Below are positions 62,115 through 64,000 of a stretch of DNA of 64,000 bases, piece after piece; positions within the stretch are counted from its first letter, which is position 1; every line of letters starts with the position of its first letter. The stretch comes from Helicobacter ailurogastricus. GTDB taxonomy: Bacteria; Campylobacterota; Campylobacteria; Campylobacterales; Helicobacteraceae. The DNA lies in contig NZ_CDMG01000009.1 in NCBI RefSeq assembly GCF_001282945.1, positions 113,620 through 177,619 of the forward strand. Reading direction: 5' to 3'. The position numbers were made by a program, and so were the translations under genes. Under the pieces are notes generated by a model. That model did not search any database, had not been told where the DNA came from, and saw only the letters and a list, made by a program, of their open reading frames with translations.

Positions 62115-63873
62115 ATTCCGCTTCATTTTTGGCTTTTTGGCGTTGGTTTGGGCGATTTTGCTCTTGAGGATTTTCATTTTAACCATCAAGACAAACGACT
62201 ACTTTGAACAACTCGCCCTGCGCAACATGACTAAAAAAGAAATCTTAGTCCCCACAAGGGGGTTGATCATGGATCGCAACCACCAACTGCTCGCCATGAA
62301 CGAGCTGGGTTTTAGCATTTCTCTAGCCCCCTCCCTTAAAAAAACCCAACTGCAACGGCAATTAGAGTTTTTAAAACGCTATTTTCCCACCCTAGACACC
62401 CAAGCAGCCATAGACAACTACCGCAAACAAAACTCCGCCTACAACCACAGCGCGATACAAATCCTAGACTTCATCCCCTACGATCAAATGCAAACCCTGT
62501 ATGCTAAATTAATCCTCAATCCCAAAATCACCATCACCCCGGCCAATAAACGCCACTACCCGGGCAACACCCTAGCCGCGCATGTTTTGGGCTACTTGGG
62601 CGCAGCCGACACTAAAGACATGCAAAACGACCCTAAGAGCCAATACACCCACACCATCGGCAAAACAGGTTTAGAAAAAGAATACAACGACTTTTTACAA
62701 GGGGAAATGGGCTATAAGATCGTGAGCGTGGATGCGCTCAACCAAGAATTAAAAGTTGTGGAGGAAAAACAACCCCAAACCAACAATGACCTCGTTTTGA
62801 CTCTAGATAAACGCCTCCAAGAGAAAGCCGATGCCCTTTTTGTGGGTAAAGTGGGGGCTATTGTGGTGATGGACGCGCGCTCGGGGGCGATTTTAGCGGC
62901 GGGCAGTTACCCCGAATACGACCTAAACGACTTCATTGGCGGGATCAGCGTGACGCACTGGAAACAACTCCAAGAAAATATCAACAATCCCCTATTAAAT
63001 CGACTCATCAATGGGCTTTACCCCCCCGGCTCTGTGGTGAAAATGGGCTCGGCTTTAAGTTTTCTAGAATACCTACCCATTACAGAGCAAACGGAAGTTT
63101 TTGCCCCCGGTTACATCGAAGTGGGCAAGCGCAAATTTAGAGATTGGAAGCCCGGCGGGCATGGCAAAACCAATTTATACAAGGCGATCAAAGAGTCCGT
63201 AGATGTGTATTTTTATAAATTCGCCCAAGACATTTCCATCGATAACTTAACCAAGACTTTTCGTCAAATGGGCTTTGGACAAAAAACAGGCGTGGATTTA
63301 CCCAATGAGTTTATCGGCATCTTGCCCGACCCGGGCTGGAAGATGAAGCGCTTTGGAGACATTTGGAACACCGGCGACACGCTCATCACTTCAATAGGGC
63401 AAGGCTCGTTTCTAACCACACCCCTACAAGTGGCCAATTACACGGCTTTAATCGCTTCGGGCAAACTACCCACCCCCCATTTTGCGCTCAAAGGGGATTT
63501 TAAAGTCAAGGATGTCTTGGATGCCTTCCAAAAATCCAAACTCCCCGCTTTGCGTCAGGGCATGTATGAGGCATGCAGTACACAAGGGGGCACGGGCTAT
63601 TACAGCACGAAGGGGGTGAAAGTTGCTTTGGCATGCAAGACAGGCACAGCGCAAGTCGTGGGGATCGACCAAGACACAATCAAGCGCATTAAAGAAGATC
63701 AAATGGAGTATTTTCACCGCTCGCACGCGTGGATGACCGCCTTTTTGCCTTTTAAAAACCCCAAGTATGTCATCACCGTCTTGATCGAACACGGCGAGGG
63801 GGGGAGCAAAAACGGCCCCATTGTCAAGGCGATGGCCAACGCCCTTGTGGATTTGGGCTATGTCAAGCCCTAG
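62101..63873 (+). CDS. mrdA: penicillin-binding protein 2 (elongasome transpeptidase)
   Basis: 590-residue class B PBP that crosslinks lateral wall peptidoglycan. The start at ATG 62101 gives MEGVRFRFIFGFLALVWAIL, a membrane anchor; the earlier in-frame start lies in the preceding gene without a ribosome site. The dimerisation/pedestal domain is at about 45-220 (VPTRGLIMDRNHQLLAMNE). The transpeptidase domain has SVVK (serine nucleophile, in PPGSVVKMGSAL near 310-321), SVD (about 365) and KTGT (about 519-522). Equivalent of HP1565; the target of beta-lactams such as mecillinam in E. coli. Confidence 0.95.
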   Translation: MEGVRFRFIFGFLALVWAILLLRIFILTIKTNDYFEQLALRNMTKKEILVPTRGLIMDRNHQLLAMNELGFSISLAPSLKKTQLQRQLEFLKRYFPTLDTQAAIDNYRKQNSAYNHSAIQILDFIPYDQMQTLYAKLILNPKITITPANKRHYPGNTLAAHVLGYLGAADTKDMQNDPKSQYTHTIGKTGLEKEYNDFLQGEMGYKIVSVDALNQELKVVEEKQPQTNNDLVLTLDKRLQEKADALFVGKVGAIVVMDARSGAILAAGSYPEYDLNDFIGGISVTHWKQLQENINNPLLNRLINGLYPPGSVVKMGSALSFLEYLPITEQTEVFAPGYIEVGKRKFRDWKPGGHGKTNLYKAIKESVDVYFYKFAQDISIDNLTKTFRQMGFGQKTGVDLPNEFIGILPDPGWKMKRFGDIWNTGDTLITSIGQGSFLTTPLQVANYTALIASGKLPTPHFALKGDFKVKDVLDAFQKSKLPALRQGMYEACSTQGGTGYYSTKGVKVALACKTGTAQVVGIDQDTIKRIKEDQMEYFHRSHAWMTAFLPFKNPKYVITVLIEHGEGGSKNGPIVKAMANALVDLGYVKP

Positions 63874-63934
63874 CTTCTCTTGTTAATCAAAACATGCTAG
63901 ATTGTGGCATTTATTTTAATTTTAAAGGATTTCA

Positions 63935-64000
63935 ATGCGCCTGCACCAACTGCTCAAACAAGTGAGCGTTTTAGATAATCGGGGGGGGGGGGGGGGACCT
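63935..64000 (+). CDS. 5' end of a gene with an internal G16 tract (partial)
   Basis: ATG with a good ribosome site (AAAGGA, 7 bases away) opens a frame beginning MRLHQLLKQVSVLDNR. It then enters a run of sixteen Gs (63981-63996) that would encode five glycines before the window ends. The opening residues are not diagnostic; they are compatible with a Mur-ligase-like N-terminus, but I do not assign one. The tract so near the start suggests phase variation. It could also be an assembly or sequencing problem. Confidence 0.5.
   Translation, partial: MRLHQLLKQVSVLDNRGGGGGP
63981..63996 (+). repeat. homopolymer G16 tract
   Basis: Sixteen uninterrupted G, 46 bases after the start codon of the last gene. 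It is longer than most stable genomic runs and within the range used for phase variation in Helicobacter. Confidence 0.85.

Noticed and set aside
1..64000. CRISPR array, insertion sequence, prophage or rRNA genes.
   Set aside because: I saw no regularly spaced repeats, transposase or integrase motifs, phage genes or rRNA sequence in the window.

Overview
The window is about 64 kb of a Helicobacter chromosome. The gene content and many local gene orders match Helicobacter pylori: waaL-rpsO-flhA-DHH phosphoesterase, pheS-pheT-aroA-ispH, csd6-era-hslUV-rplI, hcp-dapD-ispG, the complete S10-spc-alpha ribosomal run, flgK-flgN-flgM, csd3-nudix-pgbA-glcD, porCDAB-purB, and flhX-ribE-tatD-mltD-rlpA-lptC-lptA-engB-mrdA. 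These blocks are shuffled relative to one another, and the base composition is richer in G+C than H. pylori. That suggests a gastric non-pylori Helicobacter (the felis / heilmannii / bizzozeronii kind). The species call is inference.

Layout. 1-2205: end of fumarate reductase (frdA partial, frdB). 2202-7140: O-antigen ligase and rpsO leftward, flhA and a DHH phosphoesterase rightward. 7174-13291: a lipoprotein, then pheS, pheT, aroA and ispH. 13325-13631: tRNA-Ser(GCU) between 12-bp direct repeats. 13632-15514: MTA/SAH nucleosidase and a phase-variable alpha-fucosyltransferase. 15521-25727: a leftward series (iron-sulfur protein, csd6, era, hslU, hslV, rplI, a Sel1-repeat protein, dapD, ispG, an ATPase-like protein). 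25789-39578: S10/spc/alpha operons from a near-consensus promoter, with secY, map, infA, rpoA and a 54-residue membrane protein at the end. 39620-42859: an accessory island with a type IIG restriction-modification gene and a protein remnant. 42878-45661: flagellar genes flgK, flgN, flgM and a small membrane protein. 45738-50417: csd3, a NUDT14-like Nudix enzyme, pgbA, glcD, ogt. 50595-55072: pyruvate:ferredoxin oxidoreductase operon ending in a frameshifted purB. 55179-63873: a GT90-like glycosyltransferase, flhX, ribE, and an envelope/division operon from tatD to mrdA. 63935-64000: start of a gene containing G16.

Main discovery. On the minus strand inside the type IIG gene (41167-41256) lies a 29-codon ORF with a good ribosome binding site. 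Its product closely resembles the AapA toxic peptides of H. pylori (KHGK, then S, LY-K-SF, G-K). A perfect TATAAT sits inside the toxin codons on the opposite strand, just where H. pylori AapA loci place the promoter of the IsoA antitoxin RNA. The expected hairpins are present: start codon in a stem, Shine-Dalgarno in a short stem, and stem-loops at the likely ends of both RNAs. The whole type I toxin-antitoxin module is read through in frame as about 80-100 extra residues of the restriction-modification protein. A selfish RNA/peptide module thus appears nested antisense within a selfish restriction-modification gene.

Other points of interest are a G11 phase-variation tract in the fucosyltransferase, a G16 tract at the window end, a two-base frameshift in purB, a sigma-28 promoter in front of flgM, and ribosome-binding-site hairpins in front of ispG and the ATPase-like gene.
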